NCBI RefSeq assembly: GCF_036345155.1
Contig: NZ_CP107772.1
Span: 10,478,001-10,542,000, forward strand
Origin: Streptomyces sp. NBC_00582
GTDB lineage: Bacteria > Actinomycetota > Actinomycetes > Streptomycetales > Streptomycetaceae
DNA length: 64,000 nucleotides
Direction: 5' to 3'
In this document: positions 44,774 through 53,330 of the stretch, piece after piece
Numbering within the stretch: the stretch's first letter is position 1
Layout: the number at the start of each line of letters is the position of its first letter
Notes under the pieces: generated by a model
What the model saw: the letters and a program-made list of their open reading frames with translations, nothing else
Told to the model about the DNA's origin: nothing
The model's database searches: none
Position numbers and translations under genes: made by a program

Positions 44774-45640
44774 TCAGAGATCTATGTCGGCCAGCCACTG
44801 GCTCGGGGTCCGGGGTGTCAGGCCGAGGCGCTTCTGAGCGGAGCGCTCGGCTGTGATCGAGTGGTCGGGCTGCGTGCTGAGGGCCTGGTACATGTCTGCG
44901 ATGTCGGTGGCGGCCTGCTCGCCCATCATGGGTGCGAGTGGTGCGAAGAAGGCGTGGGGGTCGGTCGCCTCGTAGGCCACGGGCCTTCCGAGCCGGGCGC
45001 TGAACGCCTCGGCCAAGTCCTCGCCGCTGACGGCTGGGTACTGGCCGACGGAGACCACGCCGGTGACGTCCGTGCGGTCGAACATCACGGTGGCGATGTC
45101 GGCGATGTCCAGGTGCGAGGCCCAGGAGGCGCGGAAGCCGCTGGGCAGCGAGTAACGCAGCACGCCCTCCTCGCGGACGCCCGCGATCACGTTCGGCAGC
45201 AGCAGGTTCTCCAGGTAGAACCGGGGCTCGATGACGGCGTGTGAGACGCCGCTGTCCGCCAGCCCGGCGGCGAGCACCGAGACGGCGTTCGCTGCCGGGG
45301 TGTCCTGACCGCTGTCGCCGTCGGTGCCGATGAGGCCGCCGCTGGTGGAGAACACCACGCGGGCGGGCCGGGCCTCGCGGATGGCGGCCACGACGTTGCG
45401 TGCGAAGGCCAGGCGGTCCTCCTCCGGGGCCACCGGCAGGTGGACGAACACCCCCTCCGCGCCACGGTAGGCATCGGCCAGGTCCGCGGTGGAGGAGTAG
45501 TCGACGGTCAGCACGCGTGCGCCGTCCACGACGGCGCCCGCCTTACTGGTCAGGGCGGTCACGGGCTTGCCCGCGGCGATGAGGGCTGCGACGACAGGGG
45601 CACCTTGGGCGCCCGTGGCGCCATGGATCATGTAGGTCAT
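44774..45640 (-). CDS. NmrA-like NAD(P)-binding protein (quinone reductase-like)
   Basis: A 288-residue atypical SDR of the NmrA/QorB type. It has an N-terminal Rossmann motif IHGATGAQGAPVV, VVFSTSGG as the fourth strand, and ARFYLEN-like EPRFYLENLLL typical of the group. It lacks the YxxxK pair, as usual in this branch. Functions range from NAD(P)H-quinone reduction to redox sensing. It is transcribed divergently from an HxlR regulator with a shared operator, a well-known pairing in which the regulator controls the reductase in response to electrophiles. No ribosome site precedes the ATG, suggesting a leaderless message. Confidence 0.9.
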   Translation of the reverse strand: MTYMIHGATGAQGAPVVAALIAAGKPVTALTSKAGAVVDGARVLTVDYSSTADLADAYRGAEGVFVHLPVAPEEDRLAFARNVVAAIREARPARVVFSTSGGLIGTDGDSGQDTPAANAVSVLAAGLADSGVSHAVIEPRFYLENLLLPNVIAGVREEGVLRYSLPSGFRASWASHLDIADIATVMFDRTDVTGVVSVGQYPAVSGEDLAEAFSARLGRPVAYEATDPHAFFAPLAPMMGEQAATDIADMYQALSTQPDHSITAERSAQKRLGLTPRTPSQWLADIDL

Positions 45641-45643
45641 GGA

Positions 45644-45690
45644 GCCATTAGTGCACAGGATGCATCGGTTACATCAACTGCACTAATGGC
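45644..45690. promoter_or_regulatory. Operator and overlapping divergent promoters of the NmrA/HxlR pair
   Basis: GCCATTAGTGCA (45644-45655) and TGCACTAATGGC (45679-45690) form a perfect 12-bp inverted repeat. For the rightward gene TTACAT (45669-45674), a 17-base spacer and TAGACT (45692-45697) place transcription at or next to the ATG, a leaderless start. On the minus strand TTGATG and CACTAA occupy comparable places. The repeat overlaps both promoters, so one bound HxlR dimer pair could silence both genes. Confidence 0.78.
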
Positions 45691-45703
45691 CTAGACTCGA
45701 ACT

Positions 45704-46039
45704 ATGACCGCTGACCGTCTCCCGGAGTGCGGCGTCGCCCGGTTCATCACTCTGCTCGACGGGCCGTGGGCCACCCTGATCGTGCGCGAACTCCTGCGCG
45801 GGCCACACCGCTTCACAGAGTTGCGCGATGCGCTGCCCGGCATCAGCCCGCACACCCTCACCAGCCGGCTGCGCCGGTTCGAGAGGCACGGCATCGTGAC
45901 CCGCACCGCCTACGCGGAGATCCCGCCACGGGTCGAGTACCGGCTCACCCCCCTCGGCGAAGGGCTGCGCGCCGTCCTCGACACCATGGCCGCCTGGGCC
46001 GTGACAGTCCCTGACGGCGAGTCGGGCGTCACCGCCTGA
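45704..46039 (+). CDS. HxlR-family transcriptional regulator
   Basis: A 111-residue winged-helix regulator with the HxlR signature GPWATLIVRELLRGPHRFTELRDALPGISPHTLTSRLRRFERHGIV, and a wing with Tyr-rich YRLTPLGEGL. Family members sense electrophiles or quinones, often through a Cys near the N-terminus. Here Cys9 (PECGVARF) is in the right place. It probably represses itself and the divergent NmrA-like gene through the 12-bp inverted repeat between them. Confidence 0.93.
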   Translation: MTADRLPECGVARFITLLDGPWATLIVRELLRGPHRFTELRDALPGISPHTLTSRLRRFERHGIVTRTAYAEIPPRVEYRLTPLGEGLRAVLDTMAAWAVTVPDGESGVTA

Positions 46040-46053
46040 CCGTCGAAGCGGCG

Positions 46054-46170
46054 TCACCGGGTCGAGAGGCCGATGGAGATGCCGCCGTTCACCTCCAGGA
46101 CGACGCCGGTGATGTAGTCGGCGGCGAGCATGGGGGGTGTCGATGGGGCCGGGGGCGATGGCGTGGCGGT
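46054..46170 (-). pseudogene. 3' remnant of an SDR gene
   Basis: The minus strand encodes LAADYITGVVLEVNGGISIGL, the last strand and helix of an SDR, ending at a stop at 46054. The preceding AIAPGPIDTP segment is in another frame. Nothing of the rest of the gene was found upstream. Confidence 0.65.
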
Positions 46171-46307
46171 GATGCCGTGTCGGGCGCCCCGGGGGAGGTC
46201 GTCGCCTCCGGCCGCGGGATGTCTGCCTCCTCCGCCGGAGCCGACGCGGCCGCGGTCGGCGTGCTTGCCCGCTGGCGCGAGGGATCGCCGGCTCTCCCCG
46301 TTTCCTG

Positions 46308-46890
46308 TCACATGGGAACCAATACGGGCAGGACGATGCGGGAGGGCCGGTCGGGGTCGTGGAGGGTCTGCTGGCGGGCGACTCGGGCCGTGGTCGCGCT
46401 CTCCTCGGTTTCGCCTGTGTTGTGGTTGCGGTCCAGTGCGGGAAGTTGCCGGAGGTGAGCTGGAGCCGTATGCGGTGTCCTGCCTGGAAGGCGATGGTGG
46501 TCGACCACAGGTCCACGACATGCTCGGCGGGCTCACCGGCGTCGCTGCCGGTCGGTCACGTTGCGGGAGAGGCCGTGCTCGTCGACGTCGCACAGGCGGG
46601 CGACCCAGTCGGTCGAGGGGCCGTCCGTGGCGGCGAAGAGTACGGCCTCGACCCGGCCGGTCGCTTCGACGTCCTCGGCGCGCGGTTCGGTGGTGAAGAC
46701 CAGGACGTCCTCGCGCGCCTCCACGGCCGTCTGGTCGAGCGGCCCGGGACGGAAGTCGTCCGTCAGCAACAGCGCCCCTCCCACTGTGGGCACCGGGTCC
46801 ATCGGGTCGTAGGTGAACTCCTCGGGCTGCTCGGCGGCGGACGGCGGCTCAGGCGTCAGGCGTCCATCCGCGCGCAGGTGGAAGTCGTCT
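46308..46890 (-). pseudogene. Remnant of a CocE/NonD-type hydrolase (X-Pro peptidase C-terminal domain)
   Basis: Three successive minus-strand frames carry pieces of the C-terminal jelly-roll of CocE-type hydrolases. They are FHLRADGRLTPEPP to VARLCDVDEHGLSRNVTD (46883 to about 46535), DLWSTTIAFQAGHRIRLQLTSGNFP (from 46516), and NTGETEESAT to DPDRPSRIVLPVL (to 46308). Two frameshifts and loss of the catalytic N-terminal domain make it a pseudogene. Confidence 0.78.
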
Positions 46891-47206
46891 CGTCCGGAGC
46901 ACCCGCCTCTGATGTGCCGGTATCCGGCTGGTTCTGTGTGCTGGCCGAGGTCAACGTGGCCCCCTGACGGTCGCTGACCGAGCGGTGGGCCGTCGCGGAC
47001 CTGCTGGATCTGGACGAGGCCGCGATCGGTGGCTCGCGCGGGCGGGCGTGAGGGCCGTGCGGCCGCTCGATGAAGGGTGCCCGCACCGAAGTCTTCCGAC
47101 GGACAGGCACAGGCCAGCGTCGTCGACTTCGGCACCCCGTGTGAAACGGCGGCTCGGTGCCGGGCGTGGTGCCCTGGTGACCGGGTTCGATCGAGTGCCT
47201 GCCGGA
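46891..47206. other. Gene-free region
   Basis: About 300 bases between the CocE remnant and the end of the GH97 gene. I see no gene or clear site in it. Confidence 0.5.
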
Positions 47207-47252
47207 GCCCCGCGCCCGCCGGGTCCCGTACGGGCGGCCCGGGTCGCGGGGC
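47207..47252 (-). terminator. GC-rich hairpin after GH97
   Basis: GCCCCGCGCCCGCC (47207-47220) can pair with GGGCGG and CGCGGGGC (47232-47252) with an internal bulge. It lies directly after the GH97 stop on the minus strand. Confidence 0.5.
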
Positions 47253-47253
47253 G

Positions 47254-49227
47254 TCAGCTCGGCTGGAGGATGACCGCCTGACCACCCGCGCTGGTCATCG
47301 CCATGCTCAGAGTCGTCGAGGAGGTGACGGTCCGGGTGCTCACCACCGTGGGCGTGGCGTGCGGGGTGGTTCCCGCCGTTCCGTCCGCGTAGACGGTGGC
47401 GGTGTAGCTGACGCCGCTGTCGAGGAAGTCCAGCGGGACCGACAGGGTGCGGGCGGTCTCGTTGGTCATCGCGCCGAGGAACCAGGTGGCGCCGCTGCGG
47501 CGGGCGACCGCTATGTACTCGCCGATCGAGCCGGTGAGGGTCCTGCTCTCGTCCCAGGTGGTGGGCACGGCGTCGAACCACGACAGCCCGGGCCAGTTGG
47601 CGGTGGTGGTGTACGACGACGGTGTGGAGTACCAGTAGAGGAAGTTGAGTGGCTGGTAGTACACCGCTGCCATCGCCATCTGGTGGTTGTTGGTCGTCTG
47701 GTCGCGGGACTGGCCGTAGCAGATGGTGTAGTCCATCGGTCCGCCGACGTTGCGGGCGAAGGGCAGGGTCACGTTGTGGGTGGCGGTCGGGAACTGCTCG
47801 TTGCCCCGGACGCCTTCCAGGCTGATCCAGTTGGGGTAGGTGCGCTCGTAGCCGAAGGGCCGTACGTCGTCGTGCATGTCGATCAGCAGGTTGTACTTGG
47901 CGGCCGTCTTGGCCCAGGCGATGATCTGGTTGGTCATGGTCTGGGTGCCGTCGTTGATGAAGCCGAGCTTGATGCCGGTGACGCCCCAGCTCTTGTAGAG
48001 GGCGAACAGGGTGTCGGGGTCGGTCAGGGCAAGACGGTTGACGTAGAGGAAGACGCCGATGCCGTTGTCCGTGGCGTAGTCGATCACCGTGGGCAGGTCG
48101 ATGTCCGTGATCGCCGCGGTCGCGTCGGTGGTGGTGAACTCCGGGCCGTACCACCCCGCGTCGTACTCGATGTACTCCAGGCTGCGGGCGACGGCGAAGT
48201 CCACGCCGGCGATTCCCGCGGCGGTGGTCAGGTTGCAGCGGAACACCTTGCCCGGCCGGATCCATGTCGTGTCGGTCAGGGCGCCCGCCGGGGCCAGGTT
48301 GAGCACCAGTTCGGCGTTGTCGACCAGGTCGGCGTCGGAGGATCCGAGGACGAGGACCCGCCAGGGCGTGGCGAACGGCGTGGTGACGGTCGAGGTGGTC
48401 TGCACCGTGCCGCTGCCGCGGGCGGTCTTCTTCATCAGGTACGTCTTGAGGGTGTTGCTCTGCCCGGAGACCGAGGTGAGCATCCCTCGCGGGTAGTTCA
48501 CGCGCGAGGATTCACAGATGCAGGCACGCGGCCCGCCGGCCAGGGTGACCAGGAGGGGCATGTCGGTCAGGGGGCCGACGTCCGTGCCGGAGGTGCCGGT
48601 GGAGGGGATCGCGTCCGGTGCGACGGGGGTGTACACGCTCTCGTCCCGGGCGCTGTAGACCAGGGTGCCGCCGGGGAAGACGAAGCTGGTCAGCTCGTCG
48701 GAGATGGTGGCCTTGCCCGTTCCGAGCAGCGTGTAGCGCAGCGCGACTCCGGTGTTGTAGGCGCGTATCTGGATGCCGAAGGTGACGCCGCTGGTGCTGT
48801 CCTGAAGGTTCCAGCGCATTTCCTGGTAGTGGTCGCGGATCGTCGCGTTGCGCCCGTACACCGGCATCCAGGTGCTGTCCTTGGTCCAGTGCTGATAGTT
48901 GGTCAGCACGGTGTTCGCGGCGCCCAGCGTGGTGCCGTCGCTCATGACGAGTCCGAGCGCCGAGGTGCCGACGACCGCCGCGCCGGCGCGTGTGACCGAC
49001 CAGGAGAGCGCTCCGCCGGCCAGGGACACCGTGATCTTGTTGCTGCCGTCCGGTGACGTGGCGGTCATGACGGCGTCCGCCGCGTGGGCCTCTTGCGTGC
49101 CGGCGAGGCCCAGTGCTGCGGTCCCCGCCGTGACCGCCGCTGCCTTGATGACCCCGCGCCGGGACAGCGCTCCCGGGCGAGCGGCTGCGGGCAGGCCTGG
49201 CCGCTCCTGACGTCCTGACGTTCCCAT
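47254..49227 (-). CDS. Secreted GH97-family alpha-glycosidase
   Basis: A 657-residue exported glycosidase. A Tat signal (SRRGVIK with Arg23-Arg24, hydrophobic core, cleavage near AHA at 49) leads to an N-terminal beta-sandwich (about 55-300). A (beta/alpha)8 barrel follows, with EYDAGWYGPE, GIKLGFINDGTQ and IDMHDDVRPFGYERTYPN LISLEG-like sequence ending GNEQFP, and then a C-terminal beta domain. GH97 contains alpha-glucosidases and alpha-galactosidases. The galactose-catabolic genes of this locus favour alpha-galactosidase. It is separated from the preceding gene by a strong terminator, so it probably has its own promoter. Confidence 0.88.
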   Translation of the reverse strand: MGTSGRQERPGLPAAARPGALSRRGVIKAAAVTAGTAALGLAGTQEAHAADAVMTATSPDGSNKITVSLAGGALSWSVTRAGAAVVGTSALGLVMSDGTTLGAANTVLTNYQHWTKDSTWMPVYGRNATIRDHYQEMRWNLQDSTSGVTFGIQIRAYNTGVALRYTLLGTGKATISDELTSFVFPGGTLVYSARDESVYTPVAPDAIPSTGTSGTDVGPLTDMPLLVTLAGGPRACICESSRVNYPRGMLTSVSGQSNTLKTYLMKKTARGSGTVQTTSTVTTPFATPWRVLVLGSSDADLVDNAELVLNLAPAGALTDTTWIRPGKVFRCNLTTAAGIAGVDFAVARSLEYIEYDAGWYGPEFTTTDATAAITDIDLPTVIDYATDNGIGVFLYVNRLALTDPDTLFALYKSWGVTGIKLGFINDGTQTMTNQIIAWAKTAAKYNLLIDMHDDVRPFGYERTYPNWISLEGVRGNEQFPTATHNVTLPFARNVGGPMDYTICYGQSRDQTTNNHQMAMAAVYYQPLNFLYWYSTPSSYTTTANWPGLSWFDAVPTTWDESRTLTGSIGEYIAVARRSGATWFLGAMTNETARTLSVPLDFLDSGVSYTATVYADGTAGTTPHATPTVVSTRTVTSSTTLSMAMTSAGGQAVILQPS

Positions 49228-49278
49228 GGTCAGTGACCTCTCTGTTGAGTTGCGTGAAAAGACATCGGCACGGGGAGC

Positions 49279-49323
49279 GCGTGGGCGTCCCGCACGGTGT
49301 TGGCCCGTGCGGGACGCCCACGC
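49279..49323 (-). terminator. Perfect 19-bp hairpin
   Basis: GCGTGGGCGTCCCGCACGG (49279-49297) and its complement (49305-49323) enclose a 7-base loop. It follows the beta-helix gene by 6 bases and should end the long operon that begins at 60917 or at a later internal promoter. Confidence 0.92.
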
Positions 49324-49329
49324 TGTCGG

Positions 49330-51714
49330 TCACTGCTGGGTCAGGGTGACTTCGTCGCAGTAGCCGTCGCCGGTTCCGGAGACGAGGTGGCAGTAGATGC
49401 GGGCGGATGTCACGCCCGCGCCCGTGGTGAAGGTCGTCGACTGCTTCGAGTAGGTGCTCGACGTGGTCGAGGCACTCGTGACGGCGGTGCCGTTGTAGAG
49501 CTTGGCCTCCAGCGCGGTTGTGGTGCCGGCGGTCTGGCTCGCGAGGGAGCCGGTCAGCCGGTAGGTGGTGTTCGGCGTGAGGCCGGTGACGATCTGGAAC
49601 AGGGAGCCTGAACTCAGGGAGGCGTTGGCCAGCCCGGCGGCGTTGCCGTTGGCCGCCGTGCCCGTGAGCGAGAAGTCGCCGTTGCGCCAGGGCACGGTGT
49701 GGCCGGACTCGAAGTTGCCGTTGATCGCGTAGTTCCTGACGGGGGTGACGGCCAGGTCGTCGCAGTAGCCGTTGCCCGTACCCGAACTCTTGTAGCAGTA
49801 CAGCCGTACGGTGTTGTTCGTCGCCCCGGTGGTGAAGTCGGCGGAGACGTACGTCCACGTGGTGCCGCTGGAGCTCGCCGACGTTTCCAGACCACCGGTG
49901 TTCTTGACACCGACGTTCATGACCTCACCGGCGACGGCCGACTTCACCCAGCCCGAGACGCGGTACGTCGTCCGGGGCGCGACGGGGACGTACTGTTCGA
50001 GCGAGGCGGGCGACGGCCCGACACGCGCCGTGTAAGTCCCGGAGTGGGCGCCCGAGTTCACCACCGAGGCGGAGTTCCACGCGCTCCACCCCGAGGTCGA
50101 CCCCTTCTCGAAACCGAGGTTCTCGCCTGCGAGGCAGGTCGCGTCGGAGGGCGTGCTGTACTGGTCGGCGCCGATGTCGGGTGCGCAGGTGGAGGGAACG
50201 GTCGAGCCCCAGTAGTCCTTGCCGCCGTTGTTGGGGACGACGACTCCCGCGCCGATGGCCGGGGACGACGCGGTCAGCTGGTAGCCCGCGACGCTGCCGA
50301 TGCCCGTGCCGCCGCTGCCGGGCGAGGCGAGCTGCGGATCCGCCGTGATCTTCCCCGGGTCGGCGGGCTCGCTGGCCGGGTGGTTGCCGTAGAAGAGGTT
50401 GTTGCGCCAGGCGAAGTTCGAGGCTGGCTGGCCGGACGTGTAGACGTAACCGCCGCTGCCCAGGTTGTAGATGATGTTGTTGGCGAGGGTGAGGTCGTTC
50501 CAGGCGCCGGTGACCTCGAGGACGTTGGCGGTGGATCCCGACGGGATGTAGATCGTGTTGTTGTAGAACGCGGAGTCCTGCGAGCCGTCCATCGTGATGG
50601 CGCGAAGCAGGTCGTTCTCGCTGACGTTGTAGCGGACCGCCGCGTTGCTCGCGAGGTGTGATCCTCCGCCGCAGCCGCAGAAGAGGATGAACCCTCCCGC
50701 GTTGTCGTGGCTGTAGTTGTACTGGACGACGGTGCCGTCCTGGCCGTAGTCGACGTCGAAGCCCTGGCCGTCGGAGTTCCCGGTGTTCTTCTGGGTTCCG
50801 TACGCCTCGTTGTACTGGATCACGGTGCCGTCGGAGTCCCAGGCCCAGATGCCGGCGTTCGCCGCGTTGGGGGCCTTGGCCGCGTTGTAGACGACGTTGT
50901 GCTCGATGAGGGCGTTCTGCGACATCTGCACGACGATGCCGTCGCCGTCCGTGTCGTGGACGGTGTTGTTGTGGACGACGACACCGGTCCAGGGCGTCCA
51001 CACCGGGTTGTTGCAGCCGATGGACGGCCGGCAGAGCCAGGTGCTGGACATGTTGATGCCGCTGCGGGCGACGTTGGCCACCGTGTTGCCGTCGATGTCG
51101 ACGTCGTTGAAGGCGCTGGGGGAGGTGGTGCCGAGAACGGAGAAGAGGATGCCGGCGCTGCCGTCGACTTCCTTCGACTGGTTGCCGTTCACGTCGTGGA
51201 TGTTGAGGTTGCTGATCTTGTAGTGGTCTGCGGTGCCGTAGTTCTCCAGGACCACGTAGACGCCGCGGCGCGCGTTCGCGCCCTTTACGGCGCCGGTGTT
51301 GGTCACCTCCAGATCGGAGATCTCCCAGTACTCCTGGTTGTACAGGTAGATCGCGTCCGTGCCGCCGCCTCCGGCGATGACCGGCAGGGCGCCGGTGCCG
51401 TAGGCGCTCATGGTGATGGATCCGCCTGCCGCGCTGCCCGATCCCAGCGGGTGGAGCAGGCCGGTGCAGGTCGTTCCCCGCTTGAACAGCAGCTGGTCGC
51501 CGGGGGCGAACGTCGTCGCGTTCGGGCCCGCCAGTGAGTTCCACGGCGAGGAGGAGGTTCCGGTCCCGTTGGATGCCGCCGAGCAGTCCACGTAGTAGGC
51601 CGAGCCCGCCGCGTGGGCGGGGGTGGCCGGGGTCAGGGCCACTGCGGCGCAGGCGAGCAGCATGGTGACGACCGCGCCTGCGAACAGCCGTCGTATCTCT
51701 GCGACTTGTCTCAT
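49330..51714 (-). CDS. Secreted beta-helix protein with two C-terminal carbohydrate-binding-like modules
   Basis: A 794-residue exported protein. The Sec signal peptide covers about 1-36 (LFAGAVVTMLLACAAVAL, cleavage near AHA). Residues about 40-500 form a right-handed parallel beta-helix with Asn ladders (VVHNNTVHDTDGDG, ALIEHNVVYN, VVQYNYSHDN), as in polysaccharide lyases and related glycanases. Two jelly-roll modules follow (about 520-660 from NLGFEKGSTSGW, and 665-794 from NGNFESGHTVPW). Each ends with a YCDD/YCDE segment, like CBM4/9-type modules. The ATG overlaps the stop of the small lipoprotein gene. It probably cleaves an acidic plant polysaccharide. The exact family is uncertain. 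Confidence 0.82.
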   Translation of the reverse strand: MRQVAEIRRLFAGAVVTMLLACAAVALTPATPAHAAGSAYYVDCSAASNGTGTSSSPWNSLAGPNATTFAPGDQLLFKRGTTCTGLLHPLGSGSAAGGSITMSAYGTGALPVIAGGGGTDAIYLYNQEYWEISDLEVTNTGAVKGANARRGVYVVLENYGTADHYKISNLNIHDVNGNQSKEVDGSAGILFSVLGTTSPSAFNDVDIDGNTVANVARSGINMSSTWLCRPSIGCNNPVWTPWTGVVVHNNTVHDTDGDGIVVQMSQNALIEHNVVYNAAKAPNAANAGIWAWDSDGTVIQYNEAYGTQKNTGNSDGQGFDVDYGQDGTVVQYNYSHDNAGGFILFCGCGGGSHLASNAAVRYNVSENDLLRAITMDGSQDSAFYNNTIYIPSGSTANVLEVTGAWNDLTLANNIIYNLGSGGYVYTSGQPASNFAWRNNLFYGNHPASEPADPGKITADPQLASPGSGGTGIGSVAGYQLTASSPAIGAGVVVPNNGGKDYWGSTVPSTCAPDIGADQYSTPSDATCLAGENLGFEKGSTSGWSAWNSASVVNSGAHSGTYTARVGPSPASLEQYVPVAPRTTYRVSGWVKSAVAGEVMNVGVKNTGGLETSASSSGTTWTYVSADFTTGATNNTVRLYCYKSSGTGNGYCDDLAVTPVRNYAINGNFESGHTVPWRNGDFSLTGTAANGNAAGLANASLSSGSLFQIVTGLTPNTTYRLTGSLASQTAGTTTALEAKLYNGTAVTSASTTSSTYSKQSTTFTTGAGVTSARIYCHLVSGTGDGYCDEVTLTQQ

Positions 51715-52250
51715 GGTGCTTCTTTCCGTACGACGTTGTCGGAAGGGGTGGAGGAGGGGCTCGCCGTGACCTTGCGGAGTGCGGCGACGATGGCCTGTGT
51801 CGGAGCGGCCTGGTTCGACCAGTCGGCGACGACGTGTCCGTCGGCTCCGATCAGCAGGGTGTGGAGCTGTCCGTCCGTGGGCAGTTGGGTGCCCGCTGAG
51901 GCGGAGTCCGCGGCGACCACGAGGTGGGGAGGGAGGGCCCAGTTCGCCGCGAAGTTCTGGAGGGCTGCGTCGGTCGTGTGCCCGTCCGAGTCGGTGACGA
52001 GGACCCGGACGTCGGGGTACTGGAGCGCGACGCTCTTGAGTGACGGGATCTGGCTCCGTGCGGCCGCCGCCTCGACGTCGCCCTGGTCGTCGACGGGGAG
52101 GGCCGCGACGACGGTCGGGCCGGAGAGCGAGATCCGGTTCCCGTCCAGCAGGGTCACGCCGGCGTCCGCCGGGGCTTCGGCCCGGCATCCGGTGGCGAGC
52201 AGCAGCGCGGCGACGAACGGGATCATTCCCGCCCGCAGGATCGCCGTCAC
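51711..52250 (-). CDS. Small lipoprotein with thioredoxin-like fold features
   Basis: A 179-residue lipoprotein. Its hydrophobic N-terminus ends in the lipobox LLATGC. The remainder resembles TlpA/AhpC-type proteins: TLLDGNRISLSGPTVVAAL, VRVLVTDSDGH, then PPHLVVAADSA, and LIGADGHVVADW. It has no CxxC, so thiol-redox activity is unlikely in the usual form. It starts GTG overlapping the GH43-like gene and its own stop overlaps the beta-helix gene, so it is tightly embedded between two glycan genes. Its role is not known. It may help in binding or folding of exported enzymes. Confidence 0.75.
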   Translation of the reverse strand: MTAILRAGMIPFVAALLLATGCRAEAPADAGVTLLDGNRISLSGPTVVAALPVDDQGDVEAAAARSQIPSLKSVALQYPDVRVLVTDSDGHTTDAALQNFAANWALPPHLVVAADSASAGTQLPTDGQLHTLLIGADGHVVADWSNQAAPTQAIVAALRKVTASPSSTPSDNVVRKEAP

Positions 52251-53203
52251 CGGACCGGCCCCTCAAGAGGCAGGATGGGCGCTTCCAGCGCCTCCTCGCG
52301 GTCGCAGACGAGGGTGTCCCCGTGCACCCGCAGGCGGGCGACCTGGATCGAGCTTCGGCGCTCGTCATGGTCGCTGTGTCGTCGTCCAGGGCTGTCGCCG
52401 GATCGCCCGGGGTGGGTGAAGTAGAAGACGAACGCGCCGAGTTCGCTGGTGACGACATCGGCGTGGAAGCCGTACGAGCCGTCGTCGGGGCCGTGCCCGG
52501 GTCGGTCGAGGACGAGTCCCCGCGGTTCCCATGTCTCCAGGTCCCGCGAGTGCAGCACGCGCAGGCCGTGCCATTCGTCGACGAGCATCCAGTAACCGCC
52601 GCCGAATTCGAAGACGTTGGGGCCTTCGTGCTCCGAGCACTCGACGGCGGGGCCCCGGACGGTCCACCGTGTCAGGTCGTCGCTGTCCGCCGCGTAGGTG
52701 TGCGCGTGGTCGGCCTCGTCCTTGTACCACATGCGGTAACCGCCCGAGGGGAGCCGCAGGACGCAGGCGTCGATCACTCTGTCGGACGAGAGCGACAGGG
52801 TGGAGCGGTAGGTCCAGGAGAAGAGGTCCTGGCTCGTGTAGTGGCGGATCACGCGTGCATGGCCCGCCCACTGGGTCGGAACACCGCGGATGACGGTGAC
52901 GAACATGTGGTAGTCGGTTCCGTCGTCGACGATCTCGGGGGCCCAGTAGGTGTGCCGTCCCGGCTCGATGTCCAGCCCCTCGGCGACTCCCCGGTACAGC
53001 CAGGAGGCCCCGCCGTCCGCGGAGGACGCGATCCCGATGTCGCTGCCGTGCACCCAGCTCACGTCGTCCATCGGCGGCGCGTCGGCGCGACGGCTCGTGT
53101 AGAACATCCACCACTCGCCGGCGTGCCGGTTCCAGATGACGGTGGGGTCGGTCGCGCCGTCGTGCACGGGGTCTCGGAACAGGGGTCGGGCAACGGCTAT
53201 CAT
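52247..53203 (-). CDS. GH43-like five-bladed beta-propeller glycosidase
   Basis: A 318-residue protein without a signal peptide. The repeated blades include GATDPTVIWNRHAGEWWMFYTSR with an Asp at the position of the GH43 base, SSDRVIDACVLRLPSGGYRMWYKDE and an acidic residue in CSEHEGPNVFEF, a plausible acid. It belongs with the GH43/GH32/GH117-like beta-propeller clan. The ATG (MIAVARPLF) has GGGAAGAA upstream. An upstream extension is rejected. A cytoplasmic place suggests action on imported oligosaccharides, together with the arabinofuranosidase. The exact substrate is not determinable. Confidence 0.8.
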   Translation of the reverse strand: MIAVARPLFRDPVHDGATDPTVIWNRHAGEWWMFYTSRRADAPPMDDVSWVHGSDIGIASSADGGASWLYRGVAEGLDIEPGRHTYWAPEIVDDGTDYHMFVTVIRGVPTQWAGHARVIRHYTSQDLFSWTYRSTLSLSSDRVIDACVLRLPSGGYRMWYKDEADHAHTYAADSDDLTRWTVRGPAVECSEHEGPNVFEFGGGYWMLVDEWHGLRVLHSRDLETWEPRGLVLDRPGHGPDDGSYGFHADVVTSELGAFVFYFTHPGRSGDSPGRRHSDHDERRSSIQVARLRVHGDTLVCDREEALEAPILPLEGPVR

Positions 53204-53330
53204 CGGTTCTTCCCAGGAGTGAGTACGACGGTGTCCCAGGACACCGATGTGCGGTGGTGCCGTCACTCGGCCTGCAAGCCCATGAGCCGGTGTCGGCGGC
53301 GGCCCATGGGCGGGCGGTTCGTCGGCGTCG

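Noticed and set aside
49330..52458. A single 1042-residue protein covering the beta-helix, lipoprotein and GH43-like genes
   Set aside because: The upstream two thirds of the extra part is a different frame of two well-supported genes. The signal peptide at 51714 defines the true start.
53278..53314. CCCATG...CATGGG inverted repeat after the GH51 gene
   Set aside because: Seven-bp arms with a loop of about 20 bases are weak, and the operon probably continues through it.
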